Assembly (NCBI GenBank): GCA_041576975.1
Contig: JBFGJY010000086.1
Span: 1-7,921, forward strand
DNA: 7,921 bases
Source of the DNA: JBFGJY01 sp041576975
GTDB lineage: Bacteria; Pseudomonadota; Gammaproteobacteria; UBA4575
Direction of reading: 5' to 3'
A program made the translations under genes and the position numbers. This document shows, in pieces, positions 1-5,464 of this stretch. Below the pieces are notes generated by a model. The model saw nothing but the letters and a program-made list of their open reading frames with translations. It made no database searches and was not told where the DNA came from. Numbering within the stretch: position 1 is the stretch's first letter; every line of letters begins with the position of its first letter.

Positions 1-28
1 CAAGTTACCCACAAATAATTTTTTCATA
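1..28 (-). CDS. RNA-recognition-motif (RRM) protein, 5' end only
   Basis: Only the first nine codons are inside the window; the gene continues past the left edge. They read MKKLFVGNL, which is the usual beginning of small bacterial RRM proteins: LFVGNL is the RNP2 strand of the RNA recognition motif. The ATG is at 28-26 on the minus strand, with an AGGAG ribosome binding site at 39-35 and a six-base spacer. An overlapping ATG at 33-31 meets a stop after two codons and is not the start. The gene lies 104 bp downstream of, and on the same strand as, the cold-shock gene, so two small single-stranded RNA-binding proteins may be expressed together. Family assignment rests on nine residues plus the RBS, so it is likely but not proven. 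Confidence 0.7.
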
Positions 29-70
29 TCATTCTCCTATAGATCTGCAATGCATAGTCTTTGGTAATGG

Positions 71-106
71 GGTACCAAGGCCCCCCGCACCGTTGTACGG
101 GGCCTC
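71..106 (-). other. GC-rich intercistronic hairpin between csp and the RRM gene
   Basis: The inverted repeat pairs 78-84 with 99-105 (seven perfect pairs, mostly G-C). An inner four-pair helix, 87-90 with 95-98, closes a four-base loop, and a two-base bulge lies at 85-86. In the minus-strand RNA the inner helix contains a G-U wobble; in the plus-strand RNA the same position is a C-A mismatch. The structure is therefore better formed in the csp/RRM transcript. No U tract follows on the minus strand, so it is either a weak terminator or, as I infer, an attenuating or 3'-end-stabilising hairpin downstream of csp. Confidence 0.55.
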
Positions 107-132
107 TTGTTCAGCAGCAACAATGCAGTAAA

Positions 133-336
133 TTAAACCGCGAGCACTTGAACGGCCTGTGGCCCTTTGGAACCTTTTTCAACTTCGAATTGAACATCTT
201 GTCCTTCCGCTAAGGAGCGAAACCCACCATTTTGAATTGCAGAATAGTGCACAAATACATCCGCACTGCCATCCGCAGGCTGAATAAAACCAAAACCTTT
301 AGCATCGTTAAACCATTTAACTTTACCTAAAATCAT
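133..336 (-). CDS. Cold-shock-domain protein (CspA family)
   Basis: A 67-residue protein made of a single cold-shock domain (OB-fold), which binds single-stranded RNA and DNA and acts as an RNA chaperone in the cytoplasm. The N-terminal GKVKWFN strand is followed by RNP1 (KGFGFI, residues 13-18) and RNP2 (VFVHY, residues 27-31), and the protein ends in the typical AVQVLAV strand. The length matches the family (about 65-75 residues). The ATG at 336-334 has a modest AAGG at 348-345, eight bases upstream. The gene is followed on the same strand by a hairpin and then by an RRM protein gene. Whether it is cold-inducible cannot be told: bacteria usually carry several paralogues, so I give no specific csp letter. 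Family identity is near certain. Confidence 0.97.
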   Translation of the reverse strand: MILGKVKWFNDAKGFGFIQPADGSADVFVHYSAIQNGGFRSLAEGQDVQFEVEKGSKGPQAVQVLAV

Positions 337-362
337 ATAAATTACCTTGTTTGTTTAATTAA

Positions 363-391
363 TGTGTACATGCGTATTGCAGAATATTCAA
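363..391 (-). promoter_or_regulatory. Possible sigma-70 promoter for the cold-shock gene
   Basis: On the minus strand TTGAAT (391-386, -35-like) and TACACA (368-363, -10-like) are separated by 17 bases, which would give a leader of roughly 20 nt before the csp ATG. The -10 match is poor. A longer leader starting further right cannot be excluded, since cspA-type genes often have leaders of about 150 nt. Confidence 0.25.
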
Positions 392-490
392 GGGAACTTA
401 CAGGTAAAAACCAGACAGGGTGTTACAGAAATAGCCAAGATATCAATACAATGCAAGTGAATTAACCACATTTGTACGGCTAATACCACC

Positions 491-525
491 TCAGTTGTGC
501 AAAAAACTGATGTTTTCTCAGTTTT
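491..525. repeat. Alternating inverted repeats able to form two exclusive hairpins
   Basis: TCAGTT (491-496), AACTGA (505-510) and TCAGTTTT (518-525) occur in order. The central copy can pair with either neighbour: 491-496 with 505-510, or 503-510 with 518-525 (eight pairs, seven-base loop). On the minus strand the second hairpin ends in a run of T, resembling a weak terminator in or upstream of the csp leader. All stems are AT-rich, so stability is modest. Confidence 0.4.
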
Positions 526-650
526 CGACCCAACTTAGTCATATTAGAGGGGCATCAAGCCACAAAGTTTCCTATTTGGAAAAATAGATGATGGTTTCCG
601 TTTTAACTAGTAATTGCTTAAAGATTCTTTATTGCATGAGGTTACTCGGT

Positions 651-655
651 GGAGG
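651..655 (+). promoter_or_regulatory. Strong Shine-Dalgarno site for the small ORF
   Basis: GGAGG sits six bases upstream of the ATG at 662. It is one of the best ribosome binding sites in the window and decides the start of the 47-residue frame over the upstream TTG. Confidence 0.5.
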
Positions 656-661
656 GGCAAA

Positions 662-805
662 ATGAACGGAAAAGATATAATTTTAGGGCTCCCCGCAGCA
701 CAACATCTTCAACGATGTAGAAAATTTGCAATCCTATTGATCTTGAAGGGCCGCTTTGGGACGAAAGCAGTCATAAAAATAATACAATCGATATTCCATT
801 TTTAA
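662..805 (+). CDS. Possible small basic protein of unknown function (47 aa)
   Basis: I do not recognise this product. The ATG at 662 is chosen over an in-frame TTG at 614 because a strong Shine-Dalgarno GGAGG (651-655) lies six bases before it. The predicted 47-residue protein begins MNGKDIILGLP, is rich in Lys, Arg, Ile and Leu, and has a hydrophobic stretch FAILLIL (about residues 22-28) flanked by basic residues (RCRK before, KGR after). It could be a membrane-surface or amphipathic small protein. Its stop codon at 803-805 overlaps by one base the AAGGAG that serves the next gene, and only 11 bases separate stop from start, so the two are probably cotranscribed and perhaps translationally coupled. 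It could also be a leader ORF or chance frame; the ribosome binding site is the main support. Confidence 0.42.
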   Translation: MNGKDIILGLPAAQHLQRCRKFAILLILKGRFGTKAVIKIIQSIFHF

Positions 806-816
806 AGGAGACTGCA

Positions 817-1404
817 ATGAAATCGAGGATTAGTGAGTTATTGGAAGAGATTCGAGTGCGCGAGGAGGAGCTGGAAGAAGCAATCAAGACTCACGAAGTC
901 GAGTTTTTCTATCGTCTCGAAGGCACTAAGATTAAATTTGAGCAAACTGTCGAGCGGGCCCATCGCCAATTAAAAGTAAGTATCTTTAGTTGGCTGCGAG
1001 CAAGCAATCCTCGCAACGTGGTTAGCGCACCAGTCATTTACGCCATGGTTTTCCCTTTTATGTTGTTAGATTTGTCAATTTCTATATATCAGTTGATTTG
1101 TTTTCCGTTATATCGAATTGCAAAGGTAAAGCGACGGAAGTTTATCGTGATGGATCGCTACCATCTCTCTTATCTGAATAGCATAGAAAAGCTAAACTGT
1201 GTTTATTGTGGATACGTTAACGGATTGATTGCATATTCACGGGAAATTGTGGCGCGCACTGAGCAATACTGGTGTCCTATAAAACATGCTCAAAAGGTTC
1301 TCGATCCTCATAGACGTTATGCCCGCTTTGCTGATTTTGGTGATTCCAATGAATATCATCAGCATGTCAAAAGAATGCGAGATTTAGTTACAGGATTATC
1401 TTAA
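817..1404 (+). CDS. Conserved membrane-associated protein of unknown function with CxxC...CxxxH pattern
   Basis: A 195-residue protein that resembles a conserved hypothetical family of Proteobacteria; I know no assigned function. In order: a charged N-terminal helix, probably coiled coil (residues 5-50, repeated Glu/Arg/Leu); a hydrophobic segment at about 69-98 that could be one long or two short membrane passes; a basic stretch (KVKRRK, 103-108) marking a likely cytoplasmic face; then a dense conserved-looking region, 118-158. That region contains C128-x2-C131, an NG/AY segment, RTEQYWCPIKH with C153 and H157, and the spacing C-x2-C-x21-C-x3-H suggests a metal or redox site. The C-terminus is Arg/His-rich. 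The start is secure: AAGGAG at 805-810, six bases before the ATG. It follows the small ORF at 662 and ends before a palindromic hairpin. The metal-site idea is inference. Confidence 0.85.
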   Translation: MKSRISELLEEIRVREEELEEAIKTHEVEFFYRLEGTKIKFEQTVERAHRQLKVSIFSWLRASNPRNVVSAPVIYAMVFPFMLLDLSISIYQLICFPLYRIAKVKRRKFIVMDRYHLSYLNSIEKLNCVYCGYVNGLIAYSREIVARTEQYWCPIKHAQKVLDPHRRYARFADFGDSNEYHQHVKRMRDLVTGLS

Positions 1405-1472
1405 GTTTAATCTTAAGGCCATCAAGATATATAAAAGGAATTATATAAATCACAATTTCATATGGCCGCGGA

Positions 1473-1500
1473 ATGTCCGCTATTGGCCGTAAGCGGATAT
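1473..1500 (+). terminator. Palindromic hairpin, possible terminator of the upstream pair
   Basis: ATGTCCGC (1473-1480) pairs with GCGGATAT (1493-1500) through eight pairs, one of them G-U, around a 12-base loop containing GGCC. A T-rich stretch (TTTATTAT) follows. It lies about 70 bases after the membrane-protein stop, so it may terminate that transcript. Just upstream, CCGCGG (1465-1470) is another palindrome. The repeated TGGCCG words give it the look of a dispersed palindromic element. Confidence 0.45.
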
Positions 1501-1523
1501 TTATTATCGATTTTCACTCCAAC

Positions 1524-1754
1524 TCAATTTCCACTTGCAATGTTCTTACCGTTGATTTGGGATGATTTTTCTGAAGTGCTTATATTATGATTAATTTCGT
1601 TGTATAAATAATAGCGCGAATAAAAATTATCACAATATGGCCTCACTGCCTCGAATTCAATAGCAGTTTTTAAAGCCGCGTGAGTGGCCAAATAGACCCC
1701 AAGAATTGTAGATAGTACGACTACCAAAGTACCTACCTAAAACTCCCAATTCAC
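1524..1754 (-). pseudogene. Small membrane protein frame interrupted by an amber codon
   Basis: Read on the minus strand from GTG at 1754, the frame gives M-N-W-E-F, then TAG (1739-1737), then VGTLVVVLSTILGVYLATHA and a further polar region ending at the TAA at 1526-1524. The hydrophobic segment after the stop looks like one transmembrane helix; the tail is rich in Tyr, Asn and Ser. A single change of TAG to TGG would restore a protein of about 76 residues. Alternatively, translation could begin at TTG 1727-1725, which has GTAGG at 1736-1732, giving 67 residues. No neighbour shares its strand. Decayed gene, short functional gene and chance frame are all possible; the membrane-like segment makes me favour the first. 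Confidence 0.35.
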
Positions 1755-1899
1755 CTTCTTTATTCTGGTTTAGATATATGCAAATAAATTTGCAAGAGAT
1801 TCCGCTAAGTTATGACATAAGACTTCCTTCAGGAATGTGGCTGTCAAAGATTTAATGGTCCGAGTATCTTGATCATACTTTACTTAAAATTTGTCGTGT

Positions 1900-1927
1900 T
1901 TTAAAAATTTGAGCTGTAGGCTATAGT
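1900..1927 (+). promoter_or_regulatory. Likely promoter of the SRP RNA gene
   Basis: A -10 box TATAGT (1922-1927) lies six bases before the first base of the SRP RNA terminal helix (G1934), which fits a transcription start there. A weak -35 candidate, TTTAAA (1900-1905), is 16 bases upstream of it. The -10 box is convincing and the -35 is poor. The same promoter may feed the dnaX operon. Confidence 0.5.
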
Positions 1928-1933
1928 CATAAA

Positions 1934-2043
<110 letters not shown>

Positions 2044-2050
2044 CAATCAT

Positions 2051-2062
2051 TTGTAATTACAA
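2051..2062. repeat. 12-bp perfect palindrome between ffs and dnaX
   Basis: TTGTAATTACAA is a perfect palindrome in the 43-base gap between the SRP RNA and dnaX. It could be an operator half-site pair or chance in AT-rich DNA; no U tract makes it a terminator. Confidence 0.25.
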
Positions 2063-2086
2063 TAACTTCAGCTACATAATCCAGGT

Positions 2087-3667
2087 ATGAGTTATCAAGC
2101 GTTAGCACGTAAATGGCGGCCCAAAAATTTTTCTGAAGTGGTTGGCCAAGGTCATGTAGTCAAAGCATTGGCTAATGCGCTTGATCAAGATCGATTGCAT
2201 CATGCGTACTTATTTACTGGTACACGAGGTGTTGGCAAAACTACGTTAGCGCGGATATTTGCCAAGTGTTTAAATTGTGAGCAGGGGGTTGATTCTACCC
2301 CTTGTGGAGTATGTAGCGCATGCCAAGAAATTGATGAAGGACGATTTATTGATCTAATTGAAGTTGATGCAGCATCTCGCACAAAAGTAGAAGATACGCG
2401 CGAATTGCTAGATAACGTTCAATATAGTCCAACTAGGGGTAGCTACAAAGTTTACTTAATCGATGAAGTCCATATGCTTTCAGGACATAGTTTTAATGCA
2501 TTATTAAAGACATTGGAGGAGCCACCTCCACATGTAAAATTTCTCTTAGCAACCACTGACCCTCAAAAACTGCCGATGACTGTGTTATCACGTTGTCTAC
2601 AATTTAACCTAAAGAAACTGTCAGATGATGCGATGAGTCGGCAACTAGAGAAACTTTTGCAAGAGGAAGATATTTCGTTTGAAAAGGCTGCGTTACATTC
2701 TCTTGCGCGTACTGCAGATGGCAGTATGCGAGATGCATTAAGTTTATTAGATCAAGCTATTGCGTATAGCGATGGCAATGTTACAGATGCATCCATTCAT
2801 GAAATGTTAGGTACTGTGCCGAGAGCATATCTACAGAAGTTAATGCAGTCCTTGGCAAATGAAGATGCTTTAACGATTATGCAATGTACTCATGAACTTG
2901 CGCAGCTATCTGCAGATTTTAGTGGGTTGTTTGAAGATATCATTCATATATTACATCAAGTTGCGTTAGTACAGGCTGTGCCTAGCATTAAAGACACAAT
3001 AGACTACGATGAAATAATCATTGAAAATTTAAGTAAGCGATTAAAACCTGAGGATGTACAGCTATTTTATCAAATAGCACTTATTGGTAAACGTGACTTG
3101 TATCTTTCGACAACTCCACAAAGTGCATTAGAGATGACATTATTACGTATGCTTTCATTTAAGCCTGCTGATAAAAGTAAATATATTTCTAATGTGACTT
3201 CAGAAAATAATATTGAAGTTAAAAAAGACACAAGTATGCAAAATAAGCAGTCTGTGAGTAAAAATCCTAGAGATTTGGGTGATAATAAAGAACATTGGGC
3301 AAAATTAATTGAAAATCTAGATTTACAAGGTGTAACTTATTCTCTTGCTTCAAACTGTAGTGTAAAAAAAACTACAAATGATTCAATTATTTTAAATCTC
3401 GCAAAACAGCATGAGGGAATAGCTACTAAAAGTGCCAAACAAAAATTAGAGAAAGCACTACAAATGTATTTTGACAAAAATTTATCATTGACAATTAAGT
3501 TTTCTTCTCATGAAATTGAGACACCTGCAAAAAAGAAGGATCGTGCAAACGCAAAGAGACAGAATCAAGCGGAAAAACATGCAGAAGAAGACGAAGTCGT
3601 TAAGGCATTTAAATCAAAGTTTGGTGCAGAAGTAATAGAAGGATCGGTAAAACCCATTGGAGAATAA
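2087..3667 (+). CDS. dnaX: DNA polymerase III clamp-loader subunit DnaX (tau, probable gamma)
   Basis: ATPase subunit of the clamp loader that places the beta sliding clamp on primed DNA; the full-length form also couples polymerase cores. AAA+ features are complete: Walker A GTRGVGKT (45-52), zinc cysteines C64, C73, C76 and C79, Walker B with D126-E127, sensor 1 at LLATTD (153-158), the SRC motif with arginine finger R169, and sensor 2 R215 in GSMRDALSL. The zinc cysteines and R215 carry E. coli numbers. After domain III the linker is short, and a C-terminal region from about residue 403 (HWAKLIENL...) matches the alpha-binding domain, so the protein has 526 residues against 643 for E. coli tau. 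An A8 run (3364-3371) may generate a 431-residue gamma form. The ATG at 2087 has a weak, close AGG upstream, but the N-terminus SYQALARKWRP is canonical. First protein gene of the operon with ybaB and recR. Confidence 0.98.
   Translation: MSYQALARKWRPKNFSEVVGQGHVVKALANALDQDRLHHAYLFTGTRGVGKTTLARIFAKCLNCEQGVDSTPCGVCSACQEIDEGRFIDLIEVDAASRTKVEDTRELLDNVQYSPTRGSYKVYLIDEVHMLSGHSFNALLKTLEEPPPHVKFLLATTDPQKLPMTVLSRCLQFNLKKLSDDAMSRQLEKLLQEEDISFEKAALHSLARTADGSMRDALSLLDQAIAYSDGNVTDASIHEMLGTVPRAYLQKLMQSLANEDALTIMQCTHELAQLSADFSGLFEDIIHILHQVALVQAVPSIKDTIDYDEIIIENLSKRLKPEDVQLFYQIALIGKRDLYLSTTPQSALEMTLLRMLSFKPADKSKYISNVTSENNIEVKKDTSMQNKQSVSKNPRDLGDNKEHWAKLIENLDLQGVTYSLASNCSVKKTTNDSIILNLAKQHEGIATKSAKQKLEKALQMYFDKNLSLTIKFSSHEIETPAKKKDRANAKRQNQAEKHAEEDEVVKAFKSKFGAEVIEGSVKPIGE
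3364..3371 (+). other. A8 slippage site in dnaX, probable source of gamma subunit
   Basis: Eight consecutive A span the codons GTA AAA AAA ACT (codons 426-429), forming a zero-frame A AAA AAA heptamer. A -1 shift, or one extra A in the mRNA, appends Asn-Tyr-Lys after codon 428 and stops at TGA 3379-3381, giving 431 residues. Loss of one A also stops soon, at a TAA about eight codons on. Both outcomes remove most of the polymerase-binding domain. No strong downstream stem or upstream Shine-Dalgarno stimulator is visible, which favours transcriptional slippage. Confidence 0.5.
3529..3535 (+). other. A AAA AAG heptamer near the dnaX 3' end
   Basis: The heptamer is in the zero frame (GC A AAA AAG) and is identical to the slippery sequence of E. 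coli dnaX. Here a -1 shift after codon 483 would read 22 more codons, giving a Lys/Arg-rich tail and a 505-residue product ending at TAA 3601-3603. That is not a gamma-type truncation, so its function is doubtful. Confidence 0.3.
3659..3662 (+). promoter_or_regulatory. Shine-Dalgarno fixing the GTG start of ybaB
   Basis: GGAG lies inside the last codons of dnaX, five bases before GTG 3668. Its spacing supports the GTG rather than the downstream ATG. Confidence 0.6.
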
Positions 3668-4000
3668 GTGAATATTATGAAAGGTGGAATAGGAAATTTG
3701 ATGAAGCAAGCGCAAAAAATGCAGGAAGATATGCAAAAAGCGCAAGAAGAGCTAAAAAATCTTGAGATTGAAGGACAAGCAGGAGGTGGTTTAGTCAAGG
3801 TCGTGATGACTGGTAAACACGAAGTACGCAAAGTGCAAATTGAAGATAGTTTGCTAGATGATGATAAAGATATGCTTGAGGATCTTATCGCTGCAGCAAT
3901 GAATGACGCATCCAATAAATTAGAACAATTGACCAAAGACCAGTTCTCTAGTTTAACAAGCGGCTTAAATTTACCTGGAGGCATGAAGTTACCTTTTTAG
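3668..4000 (+). CDS. ybaB: YbaB/EbfC family nucleoid-associated protein
   Basis: A small dimeric DNA-binding protein (110 residues; E. coli YbaB has 109) that coats the nucleoid. The recognisable blocks are GGIGNLMKQAQKMQ near the N-terminus, a long helix rich in Gln, Lys and Glu, GGGLVKVVMTGKHEVRKVQI in the central sheet, DKDMLEDLIAAAMNDA, and the C-terminal LPGGMKLPF. The start is GTG at 3668, immediately after the dnaX stop codon: GGAG at 3659-3662 is five bases upstream of it, whereas the alternative ATG at 3677 would be 14 bases away, and the GTG start reproduces the family's N-terminal length. The zero-base gap implies translational coupling to dnaX. The dnaX-ybaB-recR order is widely conserved. 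Confidence 0.96.
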   Translation: MNIMKGGIGNLMKQAQKMQEDMQKAQEELKNLEIEGQAGGGLVKVVMTGKHEVRKVQIEDSLLDDDKDMLEDLIAAAMNDASNKLEQLTKDQFSSLTSGLNLPGGMKLPF

Positions 4001-4008
4001 GTTTTATT

Positions 4009-4632
4009 ATGTCTATAAATTACTCAGGTAATGGCACGCAAACGCCATTACTACTAGACTCATTAATCGAATCTTTGCAATGTTTACCTGGTGTTGGACC
4101 AAAATCTGCACAACGTATGGCGTTTCATCTTTTGCAACGCAATCGTGATGGAGCTAAACATCTAGCTGAGACATTAATTAAAGCAGTAAAAGAAATTGGT
4201 CACTGCAGTAATTGCCGCATCTTTACAGAACATGAAATTTGTTCAATTTGCTCGGATAAGTCACGGGTTTGCTCACAAATTTGTATTGTAGAGAGCCCAG
4301 CAGATGTATACACAATTGAGAAAAGTACTGATTATCGGGGCCTATATTTCGTTTTAATGGGTCGTCTCTCGCCGCTGGATGGAATAGGTCCAAAAGAATT
4401 AGGACTTGAAGTATTGGAAAAACGTTTAAGTGAACAGCTTGTAGAGGAGATAATTTTAGCAACAAATTCAACAGTTGAGGGTGAGGTAACCGCTCATGTG
4501 CTGAGCGAAATGGCTAGAAAACAAAACATTCCCACTACACGCCTTGCGCAAGGTGTACCCGTCGGAGGGGAGTTAGAATATGTAGACCAAAATACAATTG
4601 CTCAGGCATTTGCAAGCCGTAAAAATTATTGA
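4009..4632 (+). CDS. recR: Recombination mediator protein RecR
   Basis: Component of the RecFOR pathway; RecR rings clamp DNA and with RecO help load RecA on SSB-coated gaps. Domain order is complete in 207 residues (E. coli has 201): a helix-hairpin-helix with LPGVGPKSAQRMAFHLL (26-42), a four-cysteine zinc finger C66-x2-C69...C78-x2-C81, a Toprim domain (about 91-170) with the conserved VESPADVY and MGRLSPLDGIGP stretches, and the C-terminal ARIAHGVPVGGELE-like motif, here LAQGVPVGGELEYVD. The N-terminus is a few residues longer than in E. coli, and two extra cysteines (C88 and C92) follow the finger; C92 sits where E. coli also has Cys. The ATG at 4009 is eight bases after the ybaB stop with a modest AGG at 3999-4001. 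Last gene of the operon; rsgA converges from the other side 25 bases later. Confidence 0.97.
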   Translation: MSINYSGNGTQTPLLLDSLIESLQCLPGVGPKSAQRMAFHLLQRNRDGAKHLAETLIKAVKEIGHCSNCRIFTEHEICSICSDKSRVCSQICIVESPADVYTIEKSTDYRGLYFVLMGRLSPLDGIGPKELGLEVLEKRLSEQLVEEIILATNSTVEGEVTAHVLSEMARKQNIPTTRLAQGVPVGGELEYVDQNTIAQAFASRKNY

Positions 4633-4635
4633 GTT

Positions 4636-4648
4636 TAAGCGTGGCTTA
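4636..4648. terminator. Short hairpin between convergent recR and rsgA
   Basis: TAAGC (4636-4640) and GCTTA (4644-4648) form a five-pair stem with a three-base loop, followed on the plus strand by TATAATTTATTA. It is the only structure in the 25-base gap and could be a weak bidirectional terminator. Confidence 0.3.
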
Positions 4649-4657
4649 TATAATTTA

Positions 4658-5464
4658 TTAACAGAATTGCTCTACCATTTTTTTATACGAAACATAGCGT
4701 TCTGCATTTAACTTACCATTATTCATAGCATTTTTAACTGCACACTCTGGCTCGTTAATGTGTATACAATTATGATATTTGCAATGATTACTAAGCTTGG
4801 CGATTTCATAGAACCCTTTGATAATTTTTTCTTTATCTAATTTTGGTAGTGAAAATTCTCTTACACCAGGTGAATCAATCAATTCACCACCTTGGGGTAA
4901 ATCATATAAGGTTGTTACACTTGTGGTGTGCTTACCCTGTTGAATGCCATGAGAAATTGATTGGGTATCAATATTGATTGTCGGAATCAAAGAATTAATT
5001 ATGGTAGATTTTCCAACACCTGATTGTCCTACAAATACACACGTGTGATTTTTTAATTGTTGTAAAAGATTTTGTAAACTTAATGGTACTTTTACACTTG
5101 TTTCAATTATTGGATATGGTAGATGATTGTATTTATTTTTGATTGATTCGATTATTTTTATGGACTCAATTCGATCAACTTTGTTGATCATAATAACGGC
5201 TGATGCAGGTAGGTTCTCGGCCGCAACAATGTAGTGATCAATCAATTCAAGTGATGGCTCAGGCTCGATTGCACAAACAATTACAATGATATCTATATTT
5301 GCAGCTACTAACTTAGTCGAGAATTCGGTATGCCTTGATAATTCGTTGCTACGGGGCAACAACTCAATTAGTTGATCGCGATCTTGGTCAATGATTCTGC
5401 AGTATACATGGTCCCCACAAACGACTTGACTAAATTTTTTTGGTGAAATACAAGTGTGCCTCAC
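4658..5464 (-). CDS. rsgA: Ribosome small-subunit-dependent GTPase RsgA (N-terminus uncertain)
   Basis: Circularly permuted GTPase that acts late in 30S assembly. From GTG 5464 (268 residues): the remainder of an OB-fold, G4 NKVD (94-97), G1 GQSGVGKS (146-153), a G2-like GKHTTS (177-182), G3 DSPG followed by VREF (197-204), and the C-terminal zinc knuckle C228-x4-C233-x-H235-x5-C241. All catalytic motifs are intact. The 5' end is odd: the frame stays open upstream to a TAA at 5569-5567, and those residues (AKVVSRHGAYLIVKDEQG) look like the first OB-fold strands of the family, yet there is no ATG, GTG, TTG or CTG in them. The true start may be a rare ATC (5554 or 5533) or ATT, or the protein starts at 5464 with half an OB-fold. 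E. coli RsgA has about 350 residues; here the maximum is about 302. It lies downstream of the cytochrome gene on the same strand. Confidence 0.9.
   Translation of the reverse strand: MRHTCISPKKFSQVVCGDHVYCRIIDQDRDQLIELLPRSNELSRHTEFSTKLVAANIDIIVIVCAIEPEPSLELIDHYIVAAENLPASAVIMINKVDRIESIKIIESIKNKYNHLPYPIIETSVKVPLSLQNLLQQLKNHTCVFVGQSGVGKSTIINSLIPTINIDTQSISHGIQQGKHTTSVTTLYDLPQGGELIDSPGVREFSLPKLDKEKIIKGFYEIAKLSNHCKYHNCIHINEPECAVKNAMNNGKLNAERYVSYKKMVEQFC

Larger units (their letters stand above)
337..661. other. Intergenic region between divergent csp and the small-ORF/membrane-protein pair
   Basis: This stretch of 325 bases has no convincing coding frame. It should hold the divergent promoters of the leftward csp gene and the rightward pair starting at 662. 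Visible structure: a set of alternating repeats at 491-525, and a short hairpin at 572-587 (CTATTT / AAATAG around a GGAA tetraloop). I could not identify a good sigma-70 promoter for the rightward genes. Confidence 0.6.
1405..1933. other. Largely non-coding region upstream of the SRP RNA gene
   Basis: Apart from the hairpin at 1473-1500, the broken minus-strand frame at 1524-1754 and the SRP RNA promoter, I see no gene. The stretch 1755-1890 is AT-rich with no sustained frame on either strand and no clear repeats beyond a tiny TTCC/GGAA hairpin near 1832-1843. Confidence 0.5.

Noticed and set aside
614..661. TTG-initiated extension of the small ORF
   Set aside because: No ribosome binding site before TTG 614, whereas ATG 662 has GGAGG at ideal spacing.
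2200..2382. Minus-strand open frame opposite the dnaX ATPase domain
   Set aside because: Shadow of a highly conserved coding region; no separate support.
3565..3984. Minus-strand open frame of 139 codons opposite the dnaX end and ybaB
   Set aside because: Ser/Cys/Ile-rich translation is what the reverse strand of Lys/Glu/Asp-rich genes gives; it overlaps two certain genes and matches no family I know.
4223..4471. Minus-strand open frame opposite recR
   Set aside because: Lies wholly inside the certain recR gene with no ribosome binding site or family match.
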